Below, in pieces: positions 27,562 to 37,042 of a DNA stretch of 50,957 nucleotides; the stretch's first letter is position 1; the number at the start of each line of letters is the position of its first letter. Made by a program: the position numbers and the translations under genes. The notes under the pieces were generated by a model. It saw nothing but the letters and a program-made list of their open reading frames with translations, searched no databases and had not been told where the DNA came from. This DNA is from Rhodopirellula bahusiensis (GTDB lineage: Bacteria; Planctomycetota; Planctomycetia; Pirellulales; Pirellulaceae), in the NCBI RefSeq assembly GCF_002727185.1, contig NZ_NIZW01000039.1, positions 1 through 50,957 of the forward strand, written 5' to 3'.

Positions 27562-30042
27562 ATGCGAAAACGGGCTCCCAGCAAGAAATCCAGCCAACGA
27601 AACGCCAGTGCTCGCCGCAAAGCGACCCGGCGACCGCTGACGCTCCAGCCGTTGGAAACGCGGCGAGTCATGACGGCTGGCATTCCTGTCGGAGCCACCA
27701 CCAGCGACACAGCCGAGTTTTTCCTGGGCAAAATCGCCGTCACGCCGATCTTTCTGGATTCCACCGGCCAAACCGATCCCAAGACCCAAAACTGGACCGA
27801 GGGCGAGATCGATGAGGTGATGTCGAAGATCACCACCGGCCTGAATTGGTGGGTCGAGGCCCTCGACCGTCTCGACACCGTTCACACGCTGGAATTCGTG
27901 ATCGACGACACGTTCGCCAACGATCCGTTGGAAATTCCCATCGAACCGATCGATCGAACCAGCAACAACTACAGCACCTACGTCGGACACTTCCTCAACG
28001 AGATGAACATTCCTTCGTCGCTGTCGTTGGACGAAGCCATGTTCGCCTACAACGATTCGCAACGCGAACTGCACGACACAGATTGGTCGTTCTCGCTTTT
28101 CATCAGCGATTCATCCGACGACCCCGATGGATTCTTCGCCTCGGGCGGATCCTTCTCCGGTGCCTTCGCATTCCCCGGCGGCTTGTACGTGGTCGCGCCC
28201 TCGACTCGCCCGGCGAGAACGTTCGCCCACGAGTTCTCACACATGTTCTGGGGACTCGACGAATACAACGGTGGTGGCTCGTACAACCAAAGCCGTGGCT
28301 ACTACAACACACCCAACGACAACGCGGCCGACAACCCTACCCCGGGGTTCACTCAACAACCCAGCATCATGGCCGGCGGCAACAACTTGGTGAACGGCTA
28401 CCAAGACTTCGTCTCCCCCGAGTCCACTTTCGCGATGATCGGATGGCAAGACTCAGACGGCGACGGCATCTTCGACGTGCTCGATGTGCCGCTCAACTTC
28501 GAAGGCACCGGCCACTACGATTCCGAAACCAATCAACTGCACTTTCAAGGCGAAGCGTCCTCCGCGACCCTGATCAACCAAAACTCATCGGGACCGCAGA
28601 GCGACATCACACTCAATGTCGTCTCCGAACTGCAAGTCTCCATCGACGGCGGCCAGTGGACGACTTTGCAAAGTCCCGACAGCCCCACGGCGACGTTCGA
28701 CTTTTCGCTCGATGTTCCACCAACAATGACCAGCGTCTCGCTTCGAGTCATGGACGCAGCGACCGGCATCACCAGCCAAACGTTGACCGCCTCACGTTCG
28801 ACGCCGCTGATCTCCGAAGCACCGGTCGCCGGCTACGTCTACCTCGATGAAAACGGCGATTTCGACCGTAGCGAATTCGAGACTCTGCTCGCGGGAGTCC
28901 AATTTGAGGTTTTGGACGTCAATGGAACTGAACTCAACAACGGATCATTCAGTATCGATGATGTCGCATTGGACACCGACATCGCGCCCACCAATGGGAT
29001 GACCTTCTCAGCAATCGGCGACAACGTCCGCACCAACGTCCAAGTCCAACTGGACACACGGTACATCGACGAGCCGTTGATTCACGTGATGGATGAGAAC
29101 CTCAATCGTTGGTGGGCCGGACTCGATTCTCGTCTCGGACTCGAAGTCGCCTTCGACGAACCAGTCGGCCATGTCGCCGTCGACATCGTTGGCTTGCAAG
29201 ACGACAGCTACGGACGAGTCCAAGCCTTTGACTCCGCCGGCAACCTGATCACGCGAACCACCACCGACATTCGCAACACCGCAAACGGCAGTCTCGCGGA
29301 AGGTCAAACGTCAACGTTGGTCGTCATCGATCCGCTGTCACAAATTGCACGCATCGAAATCGCTGGTCATGCTTCGACACAGATCGGAGTCACCGGCGTT
29401 CGCCACGGCGTCGAACCACAAGTCGTGACCGATGAATCCGGAGCCTTCGCTCAAACCAATTTGCCTGACGGCCAGTACCAACTGCACTGGCAACCCTCCC
29501 AGGTCATTCACTCGATCGCTGATGCAACCATCACCGTCGCAGGTGGTGAAATCACATCGGGAGTGACCACAACGGCAGGTCTGGTTTCCGTCGCCGCAAC
29601 ACGAGTCGACAGCCCACGATACAACACGGACCTTGGCGAAGACGTCAACGGCGACGGAGTCATCACCGCCTTGGACGCACTGCAAGTCATCAACGACTTG
29701 AACACCAACGGCGATCGATCGCTGTCCTTCGCTGAAACAGCGGGCTTCAAGATCGATGTCACCAACGATGGCAACGTTTCTGCCTTGGACGCACTTCGCG
29801 TCATCAACAAACTCAACGAACTCGATGGTGGTTCCGAGCCCGCGGGCGAATACATCGCCTCCACGCAATCGGGCGACGACACAGACTCGTCCGACAATTC
29901 GCTCGTCAACACGTTCGCATCGCAAAACGTGCCGCAGCCGACCTTCCGGCAATCGAGCACCAACGACTCGATCTTCCGCGACGACGAAACCCTCGGCGAG
30001 ATCCTCGCTGTCGAAGACAAAGTGGTCGGCACCAACGCCTGA
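27562..30042 (+). CDS. Secreted dockerin-bearing predicted zinc metallopeptidase
   Basis: From ATG 27562 the protein is 826 residues; an in-frame ATG at 27484 is possible. A basic N terminus leads to LQPLETRRVMTAG, matching the LEPR-XLL-like motif of the preceding giant protein. Around residue 223 it has HEFSHMFWGLDEYN, a zinc-binding HExxH followed by a GLDE segment resembling the CLCA/M64-like peptidase motifs (HExxHxxxGxxDE), but one residue shorter. The middle has SdrD-B-like segments (AGYVYLDENGDFDRSEF) and a beta-rich part. The C terminus carries two dockerin repeats, DVNGDGVITALDAL and DVTNDGNVSALDAL. It is probably exported, and the pairing with the giant dockerin protein suggests a shared surface or secretion system. 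Peptidase activity is predicted, not shown. Confidence 0.85.
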   Translation: MRKRAPSKKSSQRNASARRKATRRPLTLQPLETRRVMTAGIPVGATTSDTAEFFLGKIAVTPIFLDSTGQTDPKTQNWTEGEIDEVMSKITTGLNWWVEALDRLDTVHTLEFVIDDTFANDPLEIPIEPIDRTSNNYSTYVGHFLNEMNIPSSLSLDEAMFAYNDSQRELHDTDWSFSLFISDSSDDPDGFFASGGSFSGAFAFPGGLYVVAPSTRPARTFAHEFSHMFWGLDEYNGGGSYNQSRGYYNTPNDNAADNPTPGFTQQPSIMAGGNNLVNGYQDFVSPESTFAMIGWQDSDGDGIFDVLDVPLNFEGTGHYDSETNQLHFQGEASSATLINQNSSGPQSDITLNVVSELQVSIDGGQWTTLQSPDSPTATFDFSLDVPPTMTSVSLRVMDAATGITSQTLTASRSTPLISEAPVAGYVYLDENGDFDRSEFETLLAGVQFEVLDVNGTELNNGSFSIDDVALDTDIAPTNGMTFSAIGDNVRTNVQVQLDTRYIDEPLIHVMDENLNRWWAGLDSRLGLEVAFDEPVGHVAVDIVGLQDDSYGRVQAFDSAGNLITRTTTDIRNTANGSLAEGQTSTLVVIDPLSQIARIEIAGHASTQIGVTGVRHGVEPQVVTDESGAFAQTNLPDGQYQLHWQPSQVIHSIADATITVAGGEITSGVTTTAGLVSVAATRVDSPRYNTDLGEDVNGDGVITALDALQVINDLNTNGDRSLSFAETAGFKIDVTNDGNVSALDALRVINKLNELDGGSEPAGEYIASTQSGDDTDSSDNSLVNTFASQNVPQPTFRQSSTNDSIFRDDETLGEILAVEDKVVGTNA

Positions 30043-30267
30043 TCTCGCCTTCTTATCAAGTCGCATCCGCAGCGGGACTCGACCAATCGCGGGAGTGCGC
30101 TGGTACCGGTTTCAGAATTCAACCGCGCCCACCGGCATGCCAATCCGGTCCGGTTTGAAAGAGCGATTTGAGCTGCGATCGTCACGCTGGAAATTGCCCC
30201 AGCGTTGCTGGCGGGTTAGTCTATGGGCCTGAACGTTTCCCCAGTCCCCACCCCGGAAGATCCCGCC

Positions 30268-31725
30268 ATGAGCGACCGACGCGAATTCCTCAAAACCTCC
30301 GCCGCTGCCGCGACCCTCACCGCAGCGACCATCTCCAGCCAACCCGCCTCCGCGGCCCCCGCTGGCAGCAACGAACGCATGCGAATCGGCTTCATCGGCC
30401 CCGGCGGTCGCGGCTTCGGCGCTCACGTCAAATCGCTCTGTAAACATCATCAAGCGGGCCGCAAAATCGAACTGGTCGCCGTCGCTGAGGTCTTCGAAAC
30501 TCAACGCGACACGGTCGCCGACTACATCGAAAAGGCCACCAAAACCAAACCGGCCAAGTACGTCGACTACCGCGAGATGATCGAGAAAGAGAATCTCGAC
30601 GCAGTCTGCATCGGCACCCCCGATCACTGGCACCATCGCCAAACGATCGACGCACTCGAAGCCGGCTTGAACGTCTACTGCGAAAAGCCGATGACCAAAA
30701 CGGTCCAAGAAGCTTTCGACGTGGAAGACAAATGGCGTGCCAGCGGCAAGGTGATGCAGGTCGGCGTGCAATCGACCAGCCTCCCGGTTTGGAACGAAGT
30801 CAATGCGTTGCTTCGCGAAGGCAAACTCGGCAAGGTGCTCGGTTTCCAAACCGAATACTTCCGCAACTCCGACGTCGGCCAGTGGCGTTATTACAAACTC
30901 ACGCCCGACATGAACCCCAAAACGATCGATTGGAAACGTTGGCTCGGCACCGAACATGATCTCGCCGAAGACGTCCCCTTCGATCGCGAAGTCTACAAGC
31001 AATGGCGTCGTTTCTGGCCGTTTGGCAGCGGCATGTTCACCGACTTGTTCGTTCACCGCACCACTTCCATGTTGAAAGCGACTGGCCTTCGCGTTCCCGG
31101 CCGAGTCGTCGGCGCAGGCGGGATCTACCTCGAGTACGATGGCCGCGATGTTCCCGACGTTGCCACCGTGGTCGCTGACTTCAACGAAGGTGTCCAAGGC
31201 CTGGTCACCGCGACGATGTGCAACGAAGCTTCCCGAGTCAACCAGCTGATCCGCGGCCACTACGGCACATTCGCGTTCGGCAACGGTGAATCCTTCGACG
31301 GATTTGACTTCATTCCCGAACGTGGCCCCGTCACACACGTGCGACAGGAAGCCGAGCGGATCACCACCAACCCAATCGACAACACCACAATGGCTCACTT
31401 TGCCAACTGGTTGGACGCTTGCGAAGCCGGTGATCCCTCGCTCTGCAACAACCAACCCGACCTGGGTGCCGCCGCGATGTCCGTCGTCAACTTGGGTGCT
31501 CAAAGCTACCGGCAAGGCAAAGTCTTCTTCGTCGACGACGACCACAAGATCTCCGACCAAGACCCCGGTTGGGCATCCAAATGGGAAAAGCGATCCGCCA
31601 GTGGCGGCCCCGCAGTCCACATTCCCGGATGGGACGCTGGCGACTACGGCAGCACACAACGCGATCCGGACTACATGCAATACGGCGGCCCTTGGATCAA
31701 CGGCAAAGACCCGTCCGAAGGCTAG
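30268..31725 (+). CDS. Tat-exported Gfo/Idh/MocA-family oxidoreductase
   Basis: This is a 485-residue NAD(P)-dependent dehydrogenase-fold protein. ATG 30268 is chosen over the upstream ATG at 30223 because GGAAGA lies 7 bases before it and the protein then begins with a Tat signal, DRREFLKTSAAAATL, with a cut probably after ASA. The Rossmann motif MRIGFIGPGGRGFG follows near residue 40, and CEKPMTKT is the family's EKP segment. The C-terminal half is the alpha/beta substrate domain typical of planctomycete members. These proteins usually act on sugars or sugar derivatives in the periplasm. The substrate here is unknown. Confidence 0.9.
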   Translation: MSDRREFLKTSAAAATLTAATISSQPASAAPAGSNERMRIGFIGPGGRGFGAHVKSLCKHHQAGRKIELVAVAEVFETQRDTVADYIEKATKTKPAKYVDYREMIEKENLDAVCIGTPDHWHHRQTIDALEAGLNVYCEKPMTKTVQEAFDVEDKWRASGKVMQVGVQSTSLPVWNEVNALLREGKLGKVLGFQTEYFRNSDVGQWRYYKLTPDMNPKTIDWKRWLGTEHDLAEDVPFDREVYKQWRRFWPFGSGMFTDLFVHRTTSMLKATGLRVPGRVVGAGGIYLEYDGRDVPDVATVVADFNEGVQGLVTATMCNEASRVNQLIRGHYGTFAFGNGESFDGFDFIPERGPVTHVRQEAERITTNPIDNTTMAHFANWLDACEAGDPSLCNNQPDLGAAAMSVVNLGAQSYRQGKVFFVDDDHKISDQDPGWASKWEKRSASGGPAVHIPGWDAGDYGSTQRDPDYMQYGGPWINGKDPSEG

Positions 31726-32178
31726 TCGCGTCTGAAGGCATAAGCCGAACGCCAAGAAGCAGACCCTCTCCAAACCTTGGAGGTCATGCAGTTTTTAACT
31801 GCTGATTTCCGGGCGTTTATCATCATCCTCCCTCTGGGAGGGTCGAGCGAAGCAAGGGGAGGGTCGAGCATTGGATCCAGCGCGTAACCCTCCCCGGCCC
31901 GAAGCGGGCCGGGGAGGGTAGAACGAAGCAAATCGACATTCGAGTTTCCAGCAAGCTTTCAGCACATTGACCGTCTTGGCGTCAGCCACTTGTTGATTCA
32001 GTAGTCAACGACGTTTGAAAGCACGTAGGACTTTTGAAAGCACGTAGGATGGGCACTCTTGCCCGTCACAATACTGAACGTCAGCCAAGAGTGGCCAACC
32101 TACAACAAGCTGTTAGCCAACGTTCCCTCAACACATTAGCCGTTTTGGCGTTAGCCACGGTTCTCCCACTACCCAAAC
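31726..32178. repeat. Intergenic region filled with repeats
   Basis: No gene is supported. The stretch holds a perfect palindrome at 31888-31918 (13-bp arms ccctccccggccc and gggccggggaggg, 5-base loop), preceded by gagggtcgag direct repeats. A pair of related 32-33 base segments lies at 31958-31990 and 32128-32159 (cacattgaccgtcttggc versus cacattagccgttttggc). An exact 17-base direct repeat occurs at 32014-32030 and 32033-32049 (tttgaaagcacgtagga), followed by gggcactcttgcccgtc. These look like several families of dispersed repeats nested together between convergent genes. Confidence 0.7.
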
Positions 32179-34023
32179 CTACGACTCATCAGCCGTTTGC
32201 TTGTGCTCTACCAATCGGCGGTTGTAGGCCGAGATGGTTTCTTTGCGACGCAACATCCCGAGCAACTTGCCGGGCTCATCGATGTCGATCACGGGCAACT
32301 CTTCCAAGTTCAACGACGTGAATCGCTTGAGCGCTGTGTTCAGGTCATCCTCCGGCGTCACGCTGACCAAATCGGTGGTCATGACGTCATTGGCAACCGC
32401 CAGTCGCCAAATGGAGTCGTTGAACAAATACGTTCGCACATCGTCATCGCTGAAGATCCCAACGATGCGTTTCTGCTTGTCCACCACGGGGAAGTAATGC
32501 TGTTGGTTGTCCGCCAAACAGTGAACGATCTCGTCCAGCGTCGTGGCTTCCGGAATCAGTAGGACTTTGCGGTCAGGGTCAAAGACGTCGCCCACCTTCA
32601 ATCCTTCCAACACATCCACGATGAAGTCACCCCGGTGTGCCTTCGAATCCATCCGAGTGGGGACCTGTCCGCGATACAAGTTCCAACGACTGCACATCAC
32701 GAAACTCAGCGTCGTCACCAGCATCGTTGGCACCAACAAACCAAAGTCACCCGTCAACGCACGCACCATGATGATCGTTGAGATCGGTGCCCTCGCCACT
32801 CCCGCAAAGAATCCCGCGGTGCCGACCACCGCGTAGGCTTCCGGCTGAGTCACAACCCCGGGGAACAAAGCTTGAAAACCGAGCCCAATGGCGGCCCCCA
32901 AACAACCGCCGATCACCATCGATGGACCAAACACACCGCCGGATCCGCCCGATCCAATCGTCAGTGCCGTGGTCAAGATTTTCGCGAACACGATGATCAT
33001 CAACATCGGAATGCCGAGCTGCGCCGCATGGGTCAGTGCCAGCTGCAACGTTCCGTATCCCGTGCCCAACACACCCAGGGCGTGCATGTCGTTGCCCAGC
33101 GTCTTGAACAATCCGATTCCAACCAAACCGGCCAAAGCGGCACCGATGGCAGGTTTGACATGCGGCCAAAGCGGCAACGCCTGAAACCGTTCGCGGGTTC
33201 CATAAAACAGTTTGACGTAGATCACACCGACGACCGTGACCGCGATTGCCAAGAACGCATACGGCAGCAGTTCCAGAGGCGACGTCAACGTGTGGTGCAG
33301 GTCGTCTCCGAACAACGGCAAGTACCGATACTCGATCGGCAACGCTTGCGTGAACAAACTGTATGCAACGATTGATGCGGTCGCGGATGGAACGATGACG
33401 TCCGCTTCCATGTCCGCGTCGCTGTAAAGAATCTCGGCGGCAAAGACAGCACCGGCCAGCGGAGCACGAAAGATCGCACCAACACCGGCACCCATTCCCG
33501 CTGCCATCAAGATCCGACGGTCTCGCGGCGACAAATGCAATCGATCAGCCAGCATCGCACCCAGCCCGGCACCAACCTGCGAGATCGGACCTTCGCGGCC
33601 ACCTGAGCCACCCGTTCCAAGCGTGATCGCGGAAGCAATCGTTTTGACCAACGGAATGCGGGCTCGCATTTTTCCGCGGCGATTGTGGAAGGCATCGATG
33701 ACCGCATCGGCACCGGAGCCTTCCGCCTCGGGAGCGAACCAGTGCACGATGGCCCCCGAAACCAAACCGCCCAAGGTCATCACCAGGACCAGCATCCACG
33801 GCGAAAAAACGGAATCCGGCGGCATCACGACGGCTTCTTCGCCGGCAGCCTCCATCGGTGCATAACCGGTGTACTGAGCCATTGCGAATCGCACGACGAC
33901 TCGGCCCAATCGGTCAAAGACGATCGCGCCGAAACCGACCATCACGCCGACAATGGACGCCAGAACGATCCACTTTCCAGACGATTGCCCGAAGACTTCT
34001 AGAAACTCGCGGATCTTTTTCAC
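32179..34023 (-). CDS. CLC-type chloride channel/antiporter with two CBS domains
   Basis: This 614-residue inner-membrane protein has the CLC signature GSGGREGP, including the gating glutamate, and GSGGSGGVFGPSMVIGG, which lines the ion path. About ten hydrophobic helices fill residues 15-440. The C-terminal 150 residues form a pair of CBS domains (LLIPEATTLDEIVHCL and DVMTTDLVSVTPEDDL), which in this family bind adenine nucleotides or sense ionic strength. The protein moves chloride, perhaps in exchange for protons; which mode cannot be decided here. The start is GTG at 34023 (VKKIREFLE), and the Shine-Dalgarno is poor, so the exact start is uncertain. No operon partner is seen. Confidence 0.93.
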   Translation of the reverse strand: MKKIREFLEVFGQSSGKWIVLASIVGVMVGFGAIVFDRLGRVVVRFAMAQYTGYAPMEAAGEEAVVMPPDSVFSPWMLVLVMTLGGLVSGAIVHWFAPEAEGSGADAVIDAFHNRRGKMRARIPLVKTIASAITLGTGGSGGREGPISQVGAGLGAMLADRLHLSPRDRRILMAAGMGAGVGAIFRAPLAGAVFAAEILYSDADMEADVIVPSATASIVAYSLFTQALPIEYRYLPLFGDDLHHTLTSPLELLPYAFLAIAVTVVGVIYVKLFYGTRERFQALPLWPHVKPAIGAALAGLVGIGLFKTLGNDMHALGVLGTGYGTLQLALTHAAQLGIPMLMIIVFAKILTTALTIGSGGSGGVFGPSMVIGGCLGAAIGLGFQALFPGVVTQPEAYAVVGTAGFFAGVARAPISTIIMVRALTGDFGLLVPTMLVTTLSFVMCSRWNLYRGQVPTRMDSKAHRGDFIVDVLEGLKVGDVFDPDRKVLLIPEATTLDEIVHCLADNQQHYFPVVDKQKRIVGIFSDDDVRTYLFNDSIWRLAVANDVMTTDLVSVTPEDDLNTALKRFTSLNLEELPVIDIDEPGKLLGMLRRKETISAYNRRLVEHKQTADES

Positions 34024-34350
34024 AAGGCAGGTCGGGGGCGTTCGTCTCGCGGGGGAAGGGACACAGAGTGCGGGCTCGGTGGGATCCCATCAAAGACAAA
34101 TGCAGGCCGCCCCCAAGCGGCCGTCATTAAAAGGGCCCCAGCCGAAATTTTCCAGGGACTCGTTGCGAATCTTACAAAATGATTTGCGAGGAAGACACAA
34201 AGCATCTCGCAGCATGGAAAACCAATGGCCGTGTTTGGAAAAGACAGCCGACGAGCGTTAGCACCGTTTTCTGCGACGCCCCCGGGCTGAGCGGCGATCT
34301 GCCAATTGCTCCAGCTTGATCAACGATCGGTTTCTGCTTCCAACGACTGA
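34024..34350. other. Intergenic stretch, nothing clear
   Basis: The 327 bases lie between two minus-strand genes. A short inverted pair, ggccgcccccaagcggcc near 34113, could form a small hairpin. I see no gene, no known repeat, and no T-tract that would make a convincing terminator. It should contain the promoter of the CLC gene. Confidence 0.35.
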
Positions 34351-35307
34351 TCAGCGATACTGTTCGTGGCACGCAGCACAACTTTGCGACACATTGCCGA
34401 CGGCCTCTCGAACGCCGTCCCAATCCTGCCGTTCGATCGCATTGACCACGCCGCTGGAACTGGTCGTCATCGCTCGACTCAGTTCGGTGTAATCCGGGTC
34501 GTCGTAATCATCCATGCCTTCCTGAACCAACACTTCACCCAACATCGCCAGCAATTCCGCTTCACGCTTCACTGCGTCCAAGTTGTCTTGTGTCGTGGCC
34601 GCATCGCGAGTGTGATCGCCCAACGTATCGAGCAACTGCTCGGCGTATTCCATCAACGGCGAACGGTCAGCGATCATGTGCCACTCGTTGACCTTCTCTG
34701 ACGGCTGCGTCGCTGTGATACTGGCTCCGCTCACCAAATCCTGCAGGTCCGCCTTGCGAAGTTTCGCTTCGTTGTACACCTGAGTCGATCCCGCCGCGCT
34801 GTTGCGAGCCGTTCGTGCCATCACGTCACGGGCGGTGTGAGCATCCGACTTCCATCGCACGTTCTCTTTGTGATCCGAGACGACAGCGAAAAGCGTCGCC
34901 AAGACCGAGAGGTTCAATCGGGCGTCTTGATAGCCACCGCCATTGAACGCCCCCGGTGTCGTGATGACCGAATCATATCGCAACTTGATCCGTTTGATCT
35001 CGTCTTCCAACGAAGGGGGCGAGATGATCTTCGCCCATGTCGATCCACCGCCGGCGTCTTCTTCCGCCGCGGCTTCCGCCTGAGCCATCACCTTCTCAGC
35101 CCCCGCGTCACGCAGATTCGCCAGCGAAGGTCGCTCACCACGGAACGCGGTCGACGGATCCGCAAAAAAGACTCGCGAAACTTCGTCTGCATCAAACTTG
35201 GGCGGGCGAGCACGTTGATCCTGCGCGTCCAGACTGGACGACAGCCCCAAGGACATCCCGAAGACAATCAGGACAAGAGTCAAACGTTGAAGAACGTGCG
35301 ATCGCAT
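34351..35307 (-). CDS. Exported c-type cytochrome with C-terminal haem motif (c'-like)
   Basis: The 318-residue protein starts with a signal peptide (LTLVLIVFGMSLGLSSSLDA, then QD). Its only haem motif is at the extreme C terminus, CAACHEQYR, the placement and form seen in cytochrome c'/c556 four-helix proteins. The C-terminal 130 residues are helical and fit that fold, including the repeated ERQDWDGVREAVGNVSQS segment before the haem site. The N-terminal half (residues 30-180) is not recognised. It is likely a periplasmic electron carrier or sensor. It is a single gene with a weakly defined neighbourhood. Confidence 0.75.
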   Translation of the reverse strand: MRSHVLQRLTLVLIVFGMSLGLSSSLDAQDQRARPPKFDADEVSRVFFADPSTAFRGERPSLANLRDAGAEKVMAQAEAAAEEDAGGGSTWAKIISPPSLEDEIKRIKLRYDSVITTPGAFNGGGYQDARLNLSVLATLFAVVSDHKENVRWKSDAHTARDVMARTARNSAAGSTQVYNEAKLRKADLQDLVSGASITATQPSEKVNEWHMIADRSPLMEYAEQLLDTLGDHTRDAATTQDNLDAVKREAELLAMLGEVLVQEGMDDYDDPDYTELSRAMTTSSSGVVNAIERQDWDGVREAVGNVSQSCAACHEQYR

Positions 35308-35358
35308 GAGGTCACAATGAGAAGAGATAGGTGGCAGAGATGTTCGGCATCGTTCGAT

Positions 35359-35859
35359 TCAGCCCGACTGATTCGCGGACAGGTGATCCGCAACCGCGGC
35401 CAGCAACGGATCGATCGTTTGCGATTGGATTTGATGTGGAGGTGACCACGGCCACCATCGGGACATCTCATGTTCGGTCAACTCAATTTTAACGACTTGC
35501 GGTAGGAACGCCAAAAAATACCGGACGTGCTTTTGAAACGTTTTGTCTGGTTGCTTGCGATAGGTGCCCGGCTGTTTGCGATAGGTGCCCGACTGCTTGC
35601 GATAAGTGACCGGGTAGTGCAGATCGAATTGAAAATCCGGGTCGAATTCGCAATCGTCCCCGGAGATGCCCGTCTCCTCGACCAGCTCTCGCTTCGCCGC
35701 GGTCAAAAAATCTTCTCCGTCATCGCAATGCCCCTTCGGCAGATCCCAACGGTCGGGATGCCGCATCAACAGGAAGTGAGGCGAGGATTCGCGGGTCAAC
35801 AACAACACACCGGCGGCACACACCTTTGGCAGCGCCGGTTCTTTCTTCTCACTTGCCAT
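35359..35859 (-). CDS. Nudix hydrolase, diadenosine-tetraphosphatase-like
   Basis: This 166-residue protein has a complete Nudix box, GHCDDGEDFLTAAKRELVEE followed by TGI, fitting GX5EX7REUXEEXGU. The preceding WDLPKG and the N-terminal CAAGVLLL resemble the asymmetric Ap4A hydrolase (NUDT2-like) group, which splits dinucleoside polyphosphates; the substrate is inferred only from this likeness. ATG 35859 is preferred (GGAG shortly upstream); a TTG at 35925 would add 22 residues. An odd feature is a 7-residue unit repeated three times, TYRKQSG, TYRKQPG, TYRKQPD, encoded by a 21-bp tandem repeat and inserted in the domain between beta strands. The gene is divergent from the cobalamin adenosyltransferase gene. 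Confidence 0.88.
   Translation of the reverse strand: MASEKKEPALPKVCAAGVLLLTRESSPHFLLMRHPDRWDLPKGHCDDGEDFLTAAKRELVEETGISGDDCEFDPDFQFDLHYPVTYRKQSGTYRKQPGTYRKQPDKTFQKHVRYFLAFLPQVVKIELTEHEMSRWWPWSPPHQIQSQTIDPLLAAVADHLSANQSG
35552..35614. repeat. Three 21-bp tandem repeats inside the Nudix gene
   Basis: The units at 35552-35572, 35573-35593 and 35594-35614 differ by one to four bases. On the plus strand the first reads tgcttgcgataggtgcccgg plus c. The period is a multiple of three, so the protein frame is kept whatever the copy number. Confidence 0.9.
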
Positions 35860-36008
35860 CTTGCTCCAATGCAATTCCGGTTCGACTCGTGGACCAAGTC
35901 CCGCGATGTCCAAACCAAGCCTCAATAGTTTGGCGGATCAACCTTTTCTCTCGCCAACACTTCCGTCGACCTCTTCCGTCCATCGCCACTCACTTTCAAG
36001 CAGCACTC

Positions 36009-36599
36009 ATGAAAATCTACACTCGCACGGGCGACTCCGGGACCACTGGTTTGTTTGGCGGGCCTCGCGTGGCAAAAGACGACACCCGGATCGAAGCCTA
36101 CGGAACGGTCGACGAACTGAATGCGACACTCGGACAGGTTTGCTCCGCACTTCAGTCCTCGATCGTCGATTCACCTGACGCGAAGGAAGCCTTGAGCGAA
36201 CTGGATGCGCGTATCGTTCAAGTCCAACACGAGCTGTTCTCAATCGGCGCTGAACTGGCTTCGCCGCACCCGGACCAATTCGACCTGCGAGTCATCGGGC
36301 AACCTCACATCCTGCGAATGGAGGGTTGGATCGATGACGCCGAACAACAGTTGCCACCGCTGAAGCAATTCATCCTTCCGGGTGGCTCGATTTTGGCGTC
36401 CCACGTTCACCTGTCACGAGCCGTTTGCAGACGAGCCGAACGGCGGGTCATTTCGCTGGCAGACGCCGTTCAAACGGAAACTCCGATCAGCGATTCCGTG
36501 ATCATCTATCTCAATCGGCTGAGCGACTGGTTGTTCGTTGTGTCCCGATTGGTGAACCAAATTCTGAATGTTCCGGATCAAATCTGGGAAAAACCCTGA
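36009..36599 (+). CDS. ATP:cob(I)alamin adenosyltransferase, PduO type
   Basis: The 196-residue cytoplasmic enzyme transfers the adenosyl group of ATP to cob(I)alamin to make coenzyme B12. It has the PduO-type N-terminal signature KIYTRTGDSGTTGLFGG and, in the second half, the family's FILPGGS and CRRAERR motifs, with the C-terminal YLNRLSDWLFVVSR helix. The length is normal for the family. ATG 36009 is chosen because the N terminus then matches relatives; the frame is open further upstream to 35826, but that part is composed like non-coding DNA. No other cobalamin genes lie nearby. Whether it serves a B12 enzyme elsewhere cannot be judged. Confidence 0.95.
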   Translation: MKIYTRTGDSGTTGLFGGPRVAKDDTRIEAYGTVDELNATLGQVCSALQSSIVDSPDAKEALSELDARIVQVQHELFSIGAELASPHPDQFDLRVIGQPHILRMEGWIDDAEQQLPPLKQFILPGGSILASHVHLSRAVCRRAERRVISLADAVQTETPISDSVIIYLNRLSDWLFVVSRLVNQILNVPDQIWEKP

Positions 36600-36614
36600 G
36601 ATTCCCCGTCTTGA

Positions 36615-37034
<420 letters not shown>

Positions 37035-37042
37035 CTCACCTG

